From assembly GCA_903929135.1 (NCBI GenBank), contig CAIYTH010000032.1:42001-106000 (forward strand): DNA of 64,000 nt, given 5' to 3'. Origin of the DNA: an uncultured Chlorobiales bacterium (GTDB taxonomy: Bacteria; Bacteroidota; Chlorobiia; Chlorobiales; Chlorobiaceae). Below the pieces are notes generated by a model. That model was not told the DNA's origin. It saw only the letters and a program-made list of their open reading frames with translations, and searched no databases. Numbering within the stretch: the stretch's first letter is position 1; each line of letters starts with the position of its first letter. The position numbers and the translations under genes are program-made. Positions 29,201-37,369 of this stretch are shown piece by piece.

Positions 29201-31832
29201 AGGTGATGGTGCCGCCTCTCGAACTTGAGTTCGCAATGAAGCCGTTGCTCCCGTCACACCAGGTCGCCGAGCCGACGGCAGCTACCGTACCGTTGGCCCA
29301 GTTGGGCGACAACACCACGTAGTTGCCGTTCGTCAGTGCAAGTGCTCCGTACCAGCCGACATTGTCATTCGTCTGTGTGCCCACCAGGCTGTTCAGGGAG
29401 GTGATGGCGCCGACCAGGCGCGTGCCGCCCGTGCTGCCGTCCCCCCAGGTTGCCGCACCTGCTGCTGCTGCAGTGCCGTTGGCCCAGGTCGATATCACCA
29501 CGTAGTTTCCATTTGTCAGCGGCACTGTCCAACCGACCATTTCGTCCACCTTCGTGCCCACCAGGCTGTTCAGGGAGGTGACGGCTCCACCTCTCGAACT
29601 TGAGTTCGCGATGAAGCCGTTGCTGCCGTCACACCACGTCGCCGCGCCGGCGGCGGTTGACGTGCCGTTGTTCCACAAGTACGACATCACCACGTAGTTC
29701 CCATTCGTCAGCGGAGCAACTGCCGAATATTCATAGGTGAGGTTCGGGGTGGCGATCGTGTTAGTGTAGGTACTGCCTCCAACCTGGTCGTCCACCTGTG
29801 TGCCGACCAGGCTGTTCAGGGAGGTGACGGTGCCGGTGACCTGAGCCGTGCCGTCGAACCAGGTCACCGCCCCGGCATTCGTCGACGCGCCGTTCTTCCA
29901 GTGGGGAGAAGCCACCACGAAGTTGCCGGTGTTCTGGCCGTTGTTCGTCAACGCGACCAGATAGGTTCCCACCCGGTCGTTGGCATTCGTGCCGGTGAAG
30001 GTCGACAGGAGCGTGCCGTCGGGCTTGTAGAGGCGCACCGCTCCGGCATCGGTGGCCACCGTGTCGTCGAAGGAGCTCGCCACCACGATGTTGCCGTTCG
30101 GCAGCTCCAGTGTGCCGCCCGATCCGGTCTGAGTGCCCGAGCCGGCGGTGAAGCCGCCGAGGGGAATCACGCTGAAGGGGGTCGAGCTTCCTGCCGTGTC
30201 GATCGTGATGTTCTTCGGGTCAAAGAGGATCGTACCGCGGGCGCCGCCGTGCGTCGCTGCCGAGATGGCGCCGCCCCAGGTGAGCAGGTCGTGGCTCGAC
30301 ACCTCCACCCTGCCGCCGTTGCCCCCGGATGCTCCCCCGTCGGCCTCGATCCTGCCGGCAACGGCCGTGGAGGATTCGGACCAGGCAACCACCGTGCCGC
30401 CGTCGCCCTGCGAAGCAGCGTTCGCCGTGATGACGCTCGGGGCGGTGATGACCGTGGTCGAGGCGTTCGTGACGTCGCTGTCCTTGCCCTGCCAGCCGCC
30501 GCCGATCCGGATGCGACCGCCGCCCGTGCCGCCGTCGGCGTGGATCGCCGCGCCGGCCACCACCGTCTGCGGGGCGGTGATCGTGATCTCGCCACCCTTA
30601 CCCGACGTGCTGCTCGCGCTGAGCAGGCCGGAGAGGTAGAGCCCCGTGCCTGCCTTCAGGGTGATTGTTCCGCCCGAAAACCCTCCGTCAGCCCTGAAGC
30701 TTGAGCCCGATACCTGTTCGACCGTGCCGATCGCGTTGAGGGCGATGTGGCCTCCTGAGGCCGTGCCGATCGCGCTCCACGTGCCTGCGGCGATGAGGTT
30801 TCTGACGTTTGCCGTGATGGCGCCGCCGTTCGTGCCGTCGCCGGCAGTCGTAACGCCGGTGTCGATGAACGTGCCGGTGGACGATATCGTGACCGACCGG
30901 CCGGCGTCGAGGGTGCCGCTGTTCAGGAGCGTTCCCCCTTCGAGCACGATGGTGCCGTTCTTTTCGGCGACATTCGACGCCCGCACCACACCCGAGGTGT
31001 TGATGACCGATCCGAGCAGGGCGTCCGCGGTCGAGGAGCGCATCACCACCGTGCCTCCGTCCGCGTGGATGATGCCGCTGTTTTCGATCAGGGTCGCCAC
31101 CGCTGCCGGATCGACGGCTACGCTGTACAGACTGTTGCCTGCCATCGTGAGCGTTGCGGTTTCTCCCGAGGCGAGCATCACGCTGCCCAGACGGGCTTCG
31201 ATGATACCTTCGTTCTGAACGGTCGCGCCGAGAAGCGCCACAAGCCCGCCGTCAGCCGCAGTGATGCTCCCCTGGTTGAGGATCGACCCCTTCGAGCCGT
31301 TGCGCGTGAACCGGTAATTTCCGGCGTTGAAGTCGCTGTCCGAGATCGACATGGTCGAGGCCACCAGACCTCCCACATTGACGTTCGATCCCTTGCCGAA
31401 GATGATCCCCGACGGGTTGATGAGAAAGACCTGGCCGTTGGCCGAGAGCGATCCCATGATCCGGCTCGGGTTCTGGTCCGCAATACGGTTGAGCGCGGCG
31501 GCGCCAGCGTTCGGCTGGCTGAAACGGACCGCGGCGTTCTGGCCGATGTTGAAGCTCTGCCAGTTGGCGATCATCTGCTGGCTCGTCTGCTGCACGGTCA
31601 TCGAGCTGCCGCTGGTGGCGATCGAACCGCTGCCGGAGGTTATCTGACCCCCGGCGGGCAGTGCCCCGGGATCAAGCGCGTACGCCGTCCCGCCCGACGC
31701 GAACATCGCTGCCGCGACGGCAAGGCTGATCAGCGGCGACGAGGGAACCTTGCCGTTGCCTTTGACTTTTTCCGAAACGACGATCCAGCGTTCCCTGGTC
31801 GTCGACCAGATGAGGTTGAATATCCTGTTCAT
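26298..31832 (-). CDS. TpsA exoprotein (filamentous-haemagglutinin-like adhesin) with propeller-like repeats and YDG domains
   Basis: 1844 residues. An extended signal peptide (ESPR) MNRIFNLIWSTTRERWIVVSE is followed by a hydrophobic core. The TPS secretion domain (about 50-300) has NWQSFNIGQNAAVRFSQP, ALNRI, SRIMGSLSANGQVFLINPSG and IIFGKGSNVNVGGLVAST. A Gly/Ser/Thr-rich beta-helix region runs to about 570. Residues about 572-1274 carry eleven TNGNYVV-type repeats. A second beta-helical stretch precedes three YDG modules (about 1514-1777; KTYDGSGNAT, KVYDATTAAT, KFYDTTTAAS). It should be exported by TpsB and either displayed or released; no Cys-based C-terminal anchor is seen. Its Ser/Thr/Asn richness suits glycosylation by the linked GT41 enzyme. 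It has no haemagglutinin C-terminal toxin domain, so contact-dependent inhibition is unlikely. Confidence 0.93.
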   Translation of the reverse strand: MNRIFNLIWSTTRERWIVVSEKVKGNGKVPSSPLISLAVAAAMFASGGTAYALDPGALPAGGQITSGSGSIATSGSSMTVQQTSQQMIANWQSFNIGQNAAVRFSQPNAGAAALNRIADQNPSRIMGSLSANGQVFLINPSGIIFGKGSNVNVGGLVASTMSISDSDFNAGNYRFTRNGSKGSILNQGSITAADGGLVALLGATVQNEGIIEARLGSVMLASGETATLTMAGNSLYSVAVDPAAVATLIENSGIIHADGGTVVMRSSTADALLGSVINTSGVVRASNVAEKNGTIVLEGGTLLNSGTLDAGRSVTISSTGTFIDTGVTTAGDGTNGGAITANVRNLIAAGTWSAIGTASGGHIALNAIGTVEQVSGSSFRADGGFSGGTITLKAGTGLYLSGLLSASSTSGKGGEITITAPQTVVAGAAIHADGGTGGGRIRIGGGWQGKDSDVTNASTTVITAPSVITANAASQGDGGTVVAWSESSTAVAGRIEADGGASGGNGGRVEVSSHDLLTWGGAISAATHGGARGTILFDPKNITIDTAGSSTPFSVIPLGGFTAGSGTQTGSGGTLELPNGNIVVASSFDDTVATDAGAVRLYKPDGTLLSTFTGTNANDRVGTYLVALTNNGQNTGNFVVASPHWKNGASTNAGAVTWFDGTAQVTGTVTSLNSLVGTQVDDQVGGSTYTNTIATPNLTYEYSAVAPLTNGNYVVMSYLWNNGTSTAAGAATWCDGSNGFIANSSSRGGAVTSLNSLVGTKVDEMVGWTVPLTNGNYVVISTWANGTAAAAGAATWGDGSTGGTRLVGAITSLNSLVGTQTNDNVGWYGALALTNGNYVVLSPNWANGTVAAVGSATWCDGSNGFIANSSSRGGTITSLNSLVGTQKDDQVGTGGISLTNGNFVVCSGYWANGTLANAGAATWGDGSTGGTRLVGTISSTNSLVGTQKNDEVGGWGDALTNGNYVVESTAWHNNGTSTATALGAVTWVDGSNGYIANSSSKGGVVSSTNSLVGERAGDRIGYYVTPLTNGNYVVDSLYWQNPAGSKTWAGAATWGDGSTVGTRLVGTISSTNSLVGTQTSDLVGYGVTALANGNYVVSSFCWHNTSNVSVGAVTWVDGSNGYIANSSSKGGTVSSTNSLVGDQRADYVGAGAVWNRHYNGGNSGNGVYALSNGNYVVLSTYWHGDGTLDPYYGWPELVTPHGAVTWGDGSTGGTRLTGVVSSENSIVGATAGDMLGYGGLTVLTVGSLKDSIVLSSPYWSSDGTMANNAGRVDILTPAAPGQGYAVSPASDNTFRPSQITAILNAGADLVLQASNDITVNSAITANNPSGNGGALTLQAGRSILLNASIVTDNGNLTLIANDNASNGVVDAWRNAGAATITMAAGAAINAATGIVDIELRAGTGKTYATSGDITLGSITAGSIKAMNLGTTAGSGITLDGALTASGTGTAIELSGQDFTNNFGATALSTFSGRWLVWSGDPSSDRNGGLVNDFTQYDAARGTSTVLGSGNGFLYTTAPTIIVSLTGGVGKTYDGSGNATLSAGNYSYIGNINGDTVVLNNPTAGSYNSKEVATGKTVTVSGLSINSASNGSATVYGYRLAATAASADIGTITKKELMLDGVVVPGKVYDATTAATISGSIIGVVAGDEGVVSFIGGGSFSDRNVGTGKSVLAELSLVGTGAGNYSLTQPTGLFADITRANLTVTGLTAQSKFYDTTTAASLRGTASVSPFIGDSVTLGGTPTGSFANRFSGFAKPVTVTGNTLGGRDAGNYRLVQAQGLTANIYPLESSGAVVNVSAPQLQSTTSDSQNSTSQGWSPSLQGWNNFAQLGELKVSYSSLTSFTLQ
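28010..30115 (-). repeat. Alternating tandem repeat array inside tpsA
   Basis: About eleven units of 55-75 residues share the pattern NSLVGTQxxDxVG, then LTNGNYVVxSxxWxNG, then GAxTWxDGS. The unit linkers alternate strictly: long linkers with DGSNGFIANSSSRGG or DGSNGYIANSSSKGG, and short ones with WGDGSTGGTRLVG. This gives a higher-order unit of about 130 residues (roughly 390 bases). DNA identity between equivalent linkers is high, indicating duplication or conversion. The D-x-V-G and GNYVV-S spacing recalls FG-GAP-type beta-propeller blades. Confidence 0.8.
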
Positions 31833-32265
31833 GATTCATCGTGTGCTTTGAATGAGGGAAAACATGGGCGTTGGCGCAGCAACGCCGATTGACGCCTTCC
31901 GGTGTGGAGGCGTCCATGGTGTCTTGCATTTCAGTGTACCTGCAGGTTTCATCATCGTGGGGGTTGGGTTCGATAATGAATGGTTGTCAGGCCTCGACCG
32001 GGCAAATCGCTAAAGCCGGGTCGGGAACCTTCAGAGGAGGACAGAACAGTCGTCTGTGTATCGGAATGGAATATCGATCTGTTCCGATGCAACGGAACGA
32101 GTAGACGCAAATCTTCAGCGGAGCGTCATAAATAACGCAGGCAGCCGGATAACGACTGCTGAAAAAGAGGGGCTTGCTCACCTGCATGCCTTGAAATCTC
32201 AGGGGGACCATGAGTCTCGCATGAACCGTTTATACATTCACCCGGCAAATTTTGCCGGACCATAC
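31833..32265 (-). promoter_or_regulatory. Long structured 5' leader of tpsA
   Basis: If the promoter at 32266-32294 is used, the leader is more than 400 bases and contains no supported gene. It holds an imperfect hairpin at 31996-32022 (GACC-C-GG pairing CC-C-GGTC). Two strong hairpins stand just before the start codon: GACGCCT/AGGCGTC at 31891-31914 and GGCGTT/AACGCC at 31868-31886. None is followed by a T-run, so they look regulatory or protective rather than terminating. I could not match the leader to a riboswitch class. Confidence 0.45.
32242..32258. promoter_or_regulatory. Operator-like palindrome at the tpsA promoter
   Basis: CCGGCAAA-T-TTTGCCGG has perfect 8-base arms around one central base. 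It sits 8 bases beyond the proposed -10 box, over the expected transcription start, where a repressor would block initiation. Confidence 0.5.
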
Positions 32266-32294
32266 ATATCACACATTTACTCCGGATATGTCAA
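32266..32294 (-). promoter_or_regulatory. Candidate sigma-70 promoter of the tpsA operon
   Basis: On the minus strand TTGACA (32289-32294) is a perfect -35 box, followed after 17 bases by TGATAT (32266-32271), a weak -10. The surroundings are AT-rich (32280-32400). The weak -10 fits an activated or tightly controlled gene. Confidence 0.5.
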
Positions 32295-32459
32295 ATATAC
32301 ACACAAACACAAATAAACAAACATAAAATATATGTATACACGCAACACTATATATCACATTACGCTACTCATATCGACAGCATACGCTCAATGATCATGG
32401 AGCATCATGAAACAGAGGGAATGGAGATGGTTAAGATGAAAAAAGGGTGGCCAACAGGC

Positions 32460-35400
32460 TCAGCGACGGCTGATTCCCGGTCCGGAAATAGCGCTGCGGC
32501 CACCGGTGAGCGGGGCGACGCGGATCTGTGTGGAGATGCGCTCCCTGAGCGCCGGTACGTGCGAGATGATGCCGATGAGCTTGCCTGACTGCTGCAGGCC
32601 GGCAAGGGTTTCGAGGGCTGTTTCAAGAGCATCCTCGTCGAGGGTGCCGAAGCCTTCGTCGAGGAAGAGCGAGTCGACCCTGACGTTCCGGCTCGACATC
32701 TGCGACAGGCCAAGCGCAAGGGCAAGGCTGACGATGAAGCTCTCCCCTCCCGACAGGTTGCGGGTCGAGCGAACTTCGCCTGCCTGCCAGGTATCGACGA
32801 CGTTGAGTTCGAGCGGTGATTCCGGGTCCCGGACAAGCAGGTATCGGTCGGTCATCAGGACGAGCTGGCGATTGGCGCAGGAAACCATGAGCTCGAAGGT
32901 CATCCCCTGGGCGAAGTTGCGGAATTTCTTGCCGTCGGCCGAACCGATGAGTTCGTGCAGCAAATCCCATCGGCGGCACTCTGCTGACTGGGCCTCGATG
33001 GCTAAAGCCTTTTCGCGCTGCTCTGAGGCCGCCTGTTCGTTGTCGGCAAGCTGCCTGCGGATGACGCCTACCTCTTCCAGCAAGGCGCCGAGCCGTTCAC
33101 GGAGCTTGCGTATGCCATCAGCAAGCTCGTCGGCAACACGGTTGTCAAGGCGGGCGGCCTGCTCCTGCCTGAGCCGCTGTTTGCGATCCTCACTGCGGGC
33201 ATGAAGCTCTCGTTTCCGGTTCTGCAGTTCCCCGGCCTCACGTTCGAGGTGTTCCCGCTCACCGTCCGAAAGACGGAATGCGAGAAATGCTTGTTCGTCA
33301 GTAAATCCGTTCGCCTGCAGCTCAGCAATAAATCCTGACTGAAGCTCTCCGACCGCTGACCGCCTTACGGCAATACCCGACTGAAGGGTCGCCAGGGCAG
33401 TTTCGAGGATGCCGAGTTCCTGCTGCGCCCGACCCATCTCATCCCGCGCCCGATCGAGCAGGAGACGCGCATCATCGGATGCTTCGGCCAGCCGGGCCTC
33501 TTCCTCCGCCGGATCGCGTTCGCCGAACAGGTCGCTCCGCTGTAAGACGAGACCGGCAAGGTCACGTTCTGCAACCTTCACCTCCTCCTGTTTCACCAGC
33601 CGGTCACGGAAGAGCGCTTCGGACTGCACCAGCATGCGTTCGCACGCGGACTCCAGGGAGATGATCCCCTCCCTGAGGGATCGGGTACGCTCCTCGCCGC
33701 TCCTCCACCGTTCGCTTCTCGACGCCAGTTGATCGATGAGCCTGGCGGCATCGCCGTCGGAAGGGAGTGTTGCGCCGAAGGGCGACAGCAGAACCTTGAG
33801 CTTCTCCGTTCTCGCTTCGAGATCATTTCGTGCTGCGGCCTGAGCCTCTTCGAGACGTCGAAGCTCAGCGGCGGAAGCTGCGACGCGTTCCCCTGCCTGC
33901 TCGAGGCTGCGCGTATCGGCGATGCACGCATCAAGGAGGACCTGCCTGAACGATTCGGCCTGTCGGGTACGTTCGTCGAGCGAGTCGGCAGCCTCGACAA
34001 GGTTTGCCAGGCGTGCGGTGTTTTCATGGGCTGCATCTCGTTCCTGAAGGATTTCAGGCTCGGCTTCGCGGACGTGTGACGCGATGCCTGCGCCGGCGAG
34101 CAGTTCGAGGCAGCGCCTTGCATAAACGCCACGTTCACGATCGAGCTCCATGCGGCGGAGTTCGTGCTGACCGAGAGCCGTATCGCACTCGAGAATGGAT
34201 TTTTCGATGTCCTGGAGCGTCGAGGCATGGGAGTGCATCGAGTCTTTCGCCTGGCGAAGCGGCACATCGACATCGTCAGTACCGGCCGGCAGACCCGAGG
34301 CGTAAGGATGGCTGGTCGATCCGCAGAGTGGGCAGGGCAAGCCTTCGGCAAGGCGGAGACGATCCTCTTCGTAGCTCATGACGCGAGCGGCGAGCAGCTG
34401 GTTCGCCTCACAAAGCGCAACTTCACGTTCCGCACCCTGCAGCAGCTGAAGGGCAGGGCCGAGCCTCTCCCCGGCGAGGCTCTTGCGGCTGAGCAACTCG
34501 CGGATCGCTGCATCGACGACGTCGATCTTTGTTGCGAACTCCCTGCCGGATGCATACAGGGCCGCGATCCCGTCGAGGAGCTGGCCCCGCTCCCTGGAAG
34601 CATCGAGTTCGAGGCGAAGGGCTTTGTTCGTTTTTCCGGCGAGCAACTCCTCCGCCTCCTGACGCAACCGAGCAAGGACCTGATCAGCCTCGGCGAAACA
34701 CACTCCGGAAGCTGCCGCAGCGGGTTCAATGGAAGCTTTCGCCTCAATGCAGGCCTCCATGTGGCTGCGCGCCCCGGCAGCCGCGGCATCGGCTTCGACC
34801 TGTCGCCCTGAGGACACACGAAGCTCCTGCCAGGCATGGCGCATGCCCGACAAGGAGGTTTCGAGCCCGGCGTCGGCCCTGTTCGCATCGAGCCACTCCT
34901 GAAGCTCCATGAGCTCTTTCCGGGCTACGACAAGCTTGCCCTCGATGGCTGAACGCTCGGCACCGAGTCCGGCGAGCTGCGAATCAGCGGCATCGAACGC
35001 CTCCTGCCTCATCTGCAGCAAACGACTCTTTTCCGCAACCTGCCTGTCGAGAGCCATGACCTGCTCATGCAGTGGGCGGGCAGCTGCCGACGCGGCGGCT
35101 GCCGACCTGCATGCCTCGTCGGCCGAAGCATGCAGCAGCACGCTTCGCTTCGTTTCCGAGTCGAGGATGGCACGACGTTCCACGTTCAGCGCGAGTTCGG
35201 CGATCTCGCGAACCAGCTCCTGTCGCTGGAGTTCCAGAGGAACATACCGGCGTGCGAGCGATTCGGCGAGTCGTGCCAATGCGAGCCGCGTCTCCTGCGG
35301 CGCAAAGGCTGCAAGCTCATCGTCGAGATCGCTCCGCTGAGCTTCGATGCCGGCAAGTTCCGCCTCGAGCCTGCCGATCTCTTCGAGTCTGCGAAGCGCC

Positions 35401-36128
35401 GAGGAGAGGTTTTCAAGCTGCAATTGTCCTGCCCGTTCGGACTCGACGAGCTGTTCGAGGCGAACGCGGAGTGAGGCGAGCTCGTCTTCGCCAAACACCC
35501 TGATGCCGCCGGATTCGACCCTGAGCAGGTCGAGCGTCGACCGTTCGGCCCGCTGCCGCTCGTGGACCCGCATGGAGATGGCGGAATAGACCTCCGTACC
35601 GGTGATCTGCTCGAGCACAGGGGCCCGGTGGTCCGGGTCGGCCTCCAGGAATGCCGCGAATCCTCCCTGCGCGAGCAGCATGGAACGGGTAAAGCGTTCG
35701 AAGTCCATACCGGTGAACTCCTCGACCGCGGCAAGGGTATCCTGGACCTTCGTCTGCAGAATGTTGCCCGCGGCGTCCGACAGTTCATGCTTCTGCGCCT
35801 GCAGCTCCCCGCCGGCCCTGCGCCTCGACCGGTGCTGGCTCCAGTGGCATCGGAAGGTGCCTTTTGCGGTCGAGAAGGTCGCCTCCGCAAAACACTCCCC
35901 GGCGTGGCGGGACATGATCTCGTTGCTGCTTCTGGTGATCTTGCCGAGCCGTGGGGTCTGGCCGTAGAGGGCGAGGCAGAGGGCGTCGAGGATGGTGCTC
36001 TTTCCGGAACCGGTAGGCCCGATGATGGCGAAGATGCCGTCGGAGACATACTCGGGACGGGTGAAGTCGATCACCCACTCACCTTCGAGCGAGTTGAGGT
36101 TTGCGAAACGAAGGCCGATGATCTTCAT
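32460..36128 (-). CDS. sbcC: SbcC, ATPase subunit of the SbcCD nuclease
   Basis: 1222 residues, SMC/Rad50-like. Walker A is GPTGSGKST near 37-45, preceded by LRFANLNSLEGEW. Long coiled-coil arms rich in Leu/Glu/Arg flank a central zinc hook C599-P-L-C602 that dimerises the arms. The ABC signature is NLSGGESFIVSLALALGL and Walker B is SLFLDEGFGTLDED, followed by the IGIISHVPALRERI switch. With SbcD it forms an ATP-dependent nuclease that cuts hairpins, cruciforms and protein-blocked DNA ends. Start ATG overlaps the sbcD stop by 4 bases (ATGA), so the two are coupled. The end lies 166 bases before the proposed tpsA -35 box. Confidence 0.95.
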   Translation of the reverse strand: MKIIGLRFANLNSLEGEWVIDFTRPEYVSDGIFAIIGPTGSGKSTILDALCLALYGQTPRLGKITRSSNEIMSRHAGECFAEATFSTAKGTFRCHWSQHRSRRRAGGELQAQKHELSDAAGNILQTKVQDTLAAVEEFTGMDFERFTRSMLLAQGGFAAFLEADPDHRAPVLEQITGTEVYSAISMRVHERQRAERSTLDLLRVESGGIRVFGEDELASLRVRLEQLVESERAGQLQLENLSSALRRLEEIGRLEAELAGIEAQRSDLDDELAAFAPQETRLALARLAESLARRYVPLELQRQELVREIAELALNVERRAILDSETKRSVLLHASADEACRSAAAASAAARPLHEQVMALDRQVAEKSRLLQMRQEAFDAADSQLAGLGAERSAIEGKLVVARKELMELQEWLDANRADAGLETSLSGMRHAWQELRVSSGRQVEADAAAAGARSHMEACIEAKASIEPAAAASGVCFAEADQVLARLRQEAEELLAGKTNKALRLELDASRERGQLLDGIAALYASGREFATKIDVVDAAIRELLSRKSLAGERLGPALQLLQGAEREVALCEANQLLAARVMSYEEDRLRLAEGLPCPLCGSTSHPYASGLPAGTDDVDVPLRQAKDSMHSHASTLQDIEKSILECDTALGQHELRRMELDRERGVYARRCLELLAGAGIASHVREAEPEILQERDAAHENTARLANLVEAADSLDERTRQAESFRQVLLDACIADTRSLEQAGERVAASAAELRRLEEAQAAARNDLEARTEKLKVLLSPFGATLPSDGDAARLIDQLASRSERWRSGEERTRSLREGIISLESACERMLVQSEALFRDRLVKQEEVKVAERDLAGLVLQRSDLFGERDPAEEEARLAEASDDARLLLDRARDEMGRAQQELGILETALATLQSGIAVRRSAVGELQSGFIAELQANGFTDEQAFLAFRLSDGEREHLEREAGELQNRKRELHARSEDRKQRLRQEQAARLDNRVADELADGIRKLRERLGALLEEVGVIRRQLADNEQAASEQREKALAIEAQSAECRRWDLLHELIGSADGKKFRNFAQGMTFELMVSCANRQLVLMTDRYLLVRDPESPLELNVVDTWQAGEVRSTRNLSGGESFIVSLALALGLSQMSSRNVRVDSLFLDEGFGTLDEDALETALETLAGLQQSGKLIGIISHVPALRERISTQIRVAPLTGGRSAISGPGISRR

Positions 36129-37369
36129 GCTGTCCCCCCTTCGACGCCGGGGGCGTCATCCTCGTCGATCGAATGCAGCACCTCGCGGTAGCACTCGATC
36201 AGCCCCGGACGCAGGGCCTCGTCCATCCCCCGCGCATCGAGACAACGCAGGAAAACGGTCTCACGATCGAGCTCGCCGAGGGTTTCCTCTTCGTCGAGGC
36301 GGCAGAGCATCTGCAGCTTGTTCCTGCTGCTCCGGATGCGCCTGATTTCGAGGAGGCTGCCGGAAACGGCATCGTCGAGCGACTCCTGCACCAACGAAGC
36401 CGGTTCGTCGCCGCAGTACTCGATTTCGAGCCAGGCATCGCTCCCGGCCGCACGCAGCTCGAGAATACGGGCGGAGAGTTCGCCGAGGCTTCCCGAGAGG
36501 CGTTCGAGGGGCTGGAAGCAGGGTACGTGCAGTTCGACGACCGTCGGTGTTCGTCCCGAGAATTCCACAAGCAGAACCATCTTGCGCTGGCCGGCCTCCC
36601 CGAAGCCCATCGGTATCGGGGAACCGCTGTACCGGAGACGCTCCTCACCGGCGACCCGTTGCGCTACGTGCAGATGGCCGAGGGCGAGGTAGTCGATGGA
36701 TTCGGGAAAGGCCGAACGGCCGACGCGGGCAAGCGAGCCGACGTAGATCTCGCGAACCCCGTCGCCGTCGAGGGTGGCGCCGCCTGCAGTGAACAGGTGG
36801 CCGGTGGCGATCAGCGGGATCTCTCCGGAGAAACCCTTGCGGCGTTCGTCGGCGATGGCGCAGACCCCGGCGTAGTGACGTTCGATGCCCTCCAGGAGCT
36901 TGCGGTTCTTGTCCTCGGCGCCCTCCCCCGGCTCCACCGTACGGATATCGCGGTCACGCAGGTACGGCACAGCGCAGACGACGGCCTCGGGCTCGCCATG
37001 GGCGTCGCGAAGCACCAGCACCTCGTCTCCGGGATCGCCGGTCACGGCACCAAGAACATGCACATCGAGCTCCCGGAGCAGGGCCCTCGGAGCGTCGAGC
37101 AGGGTCGGCGAGTCATGGTTCCCGCCGACGATGACCACGTGGCGGCAGGACAAGCGAGAAACCCGGTGAAGGAAACGGTAGTAGATCTCCTGTGTGCGGT
37201 TTGCGGGGGTCGTGGTGTCGAAGATGTCGCCCGCGACGAAGAGCGCGTCGACAGCCTCGGCCTCGATCACGCCGGCCAGCCAGTCGAGGAATGCCTCGAA
37301 CTCCTTTTGCCGGCTGCGACCGTAAAGGGGCCTTCCAAGATGCCAGTCTGAGGTGTGGAGGATCTTCAC
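36125..37369 (-). CDS. sbcD: SbcD, nuclease subunit of SbcCD
   Basis: 414 residues. Calcineurin-like phosphoesterase motifs are HTSDWHLG at the N terminus, FVAGDIFDT, GGNHDSP, ATGHLF and ALGHLHVAQ, which supply the Mn2+-binding residues of Mre11/SbcD nucleases. A capping domain follows (about 270-400). The GTG at 37369 gives the family-standard beginning M-KILHTSDWHLG. Another GTG nine codons upstream (37396) is possible, and neither has a Shine-Dalgarno site. It is translationally coupled to sbcC. Between it and rmuC lies a gap filled by tandem repeats with inverted ends. Confidence 0.93.
   Translation of the reverse strand: MKILHTSDWHLGRPLYGRSRQKEFEAFLDWLAGVIEAEAVDALFVAGDIFDTTTPANRTQEIYYRFLHRVSRLSCRHVVIVGGNHDSPTLLDAPRALLRELDVHVLGAVTGDPGDEVLVLRDAHGEPEAVVCAVPYLRDRDIRTVEPGEGAEDKNRKLLEGIERHYAGVCAIADERRKGFSGEIPLIATGHLFTAGGATLDGDGVREIYVGSLARVGRSAFPESIDYLALGHLHVAQRVAGEERLRYSGSPIPMGFGEAGQRKMVLLVEFSGRTPTVVELHVPCFQPLERLSGSLGELSARILELRAAGSDAWLEIEYCGDEPASLVQESLDDAVSGSLLEIRRIRSSRNKLQMLCRLDEEETLGELDRETVFLRCLDARGMDEALRPGLIECYREVLHSIDEDDAPGVEGGTA

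Noticed and set aside
28010..30115. Regular repeats considered as a CRISPR array
   Set aside because: They are in-frame coding repeats of tpsA of about 190-390 bases, far larger than CRISPR repeats, and no cas genes are present.
26298..31832. Contact-dependent inhibition (CdiA) toxin
   Set aside because: There is no VENN-type motif, no C-terminal toxin domain and no small immunity gene; the third gene is a glycosyltransferase.
31996..32022. Possible c-di-GMP (GEMM) riboswitch on the plus strand
   Set aside because: Only GGCAAA and AAAGCC match; the rest of the conserved core is missing and no plus-strand gene follows.
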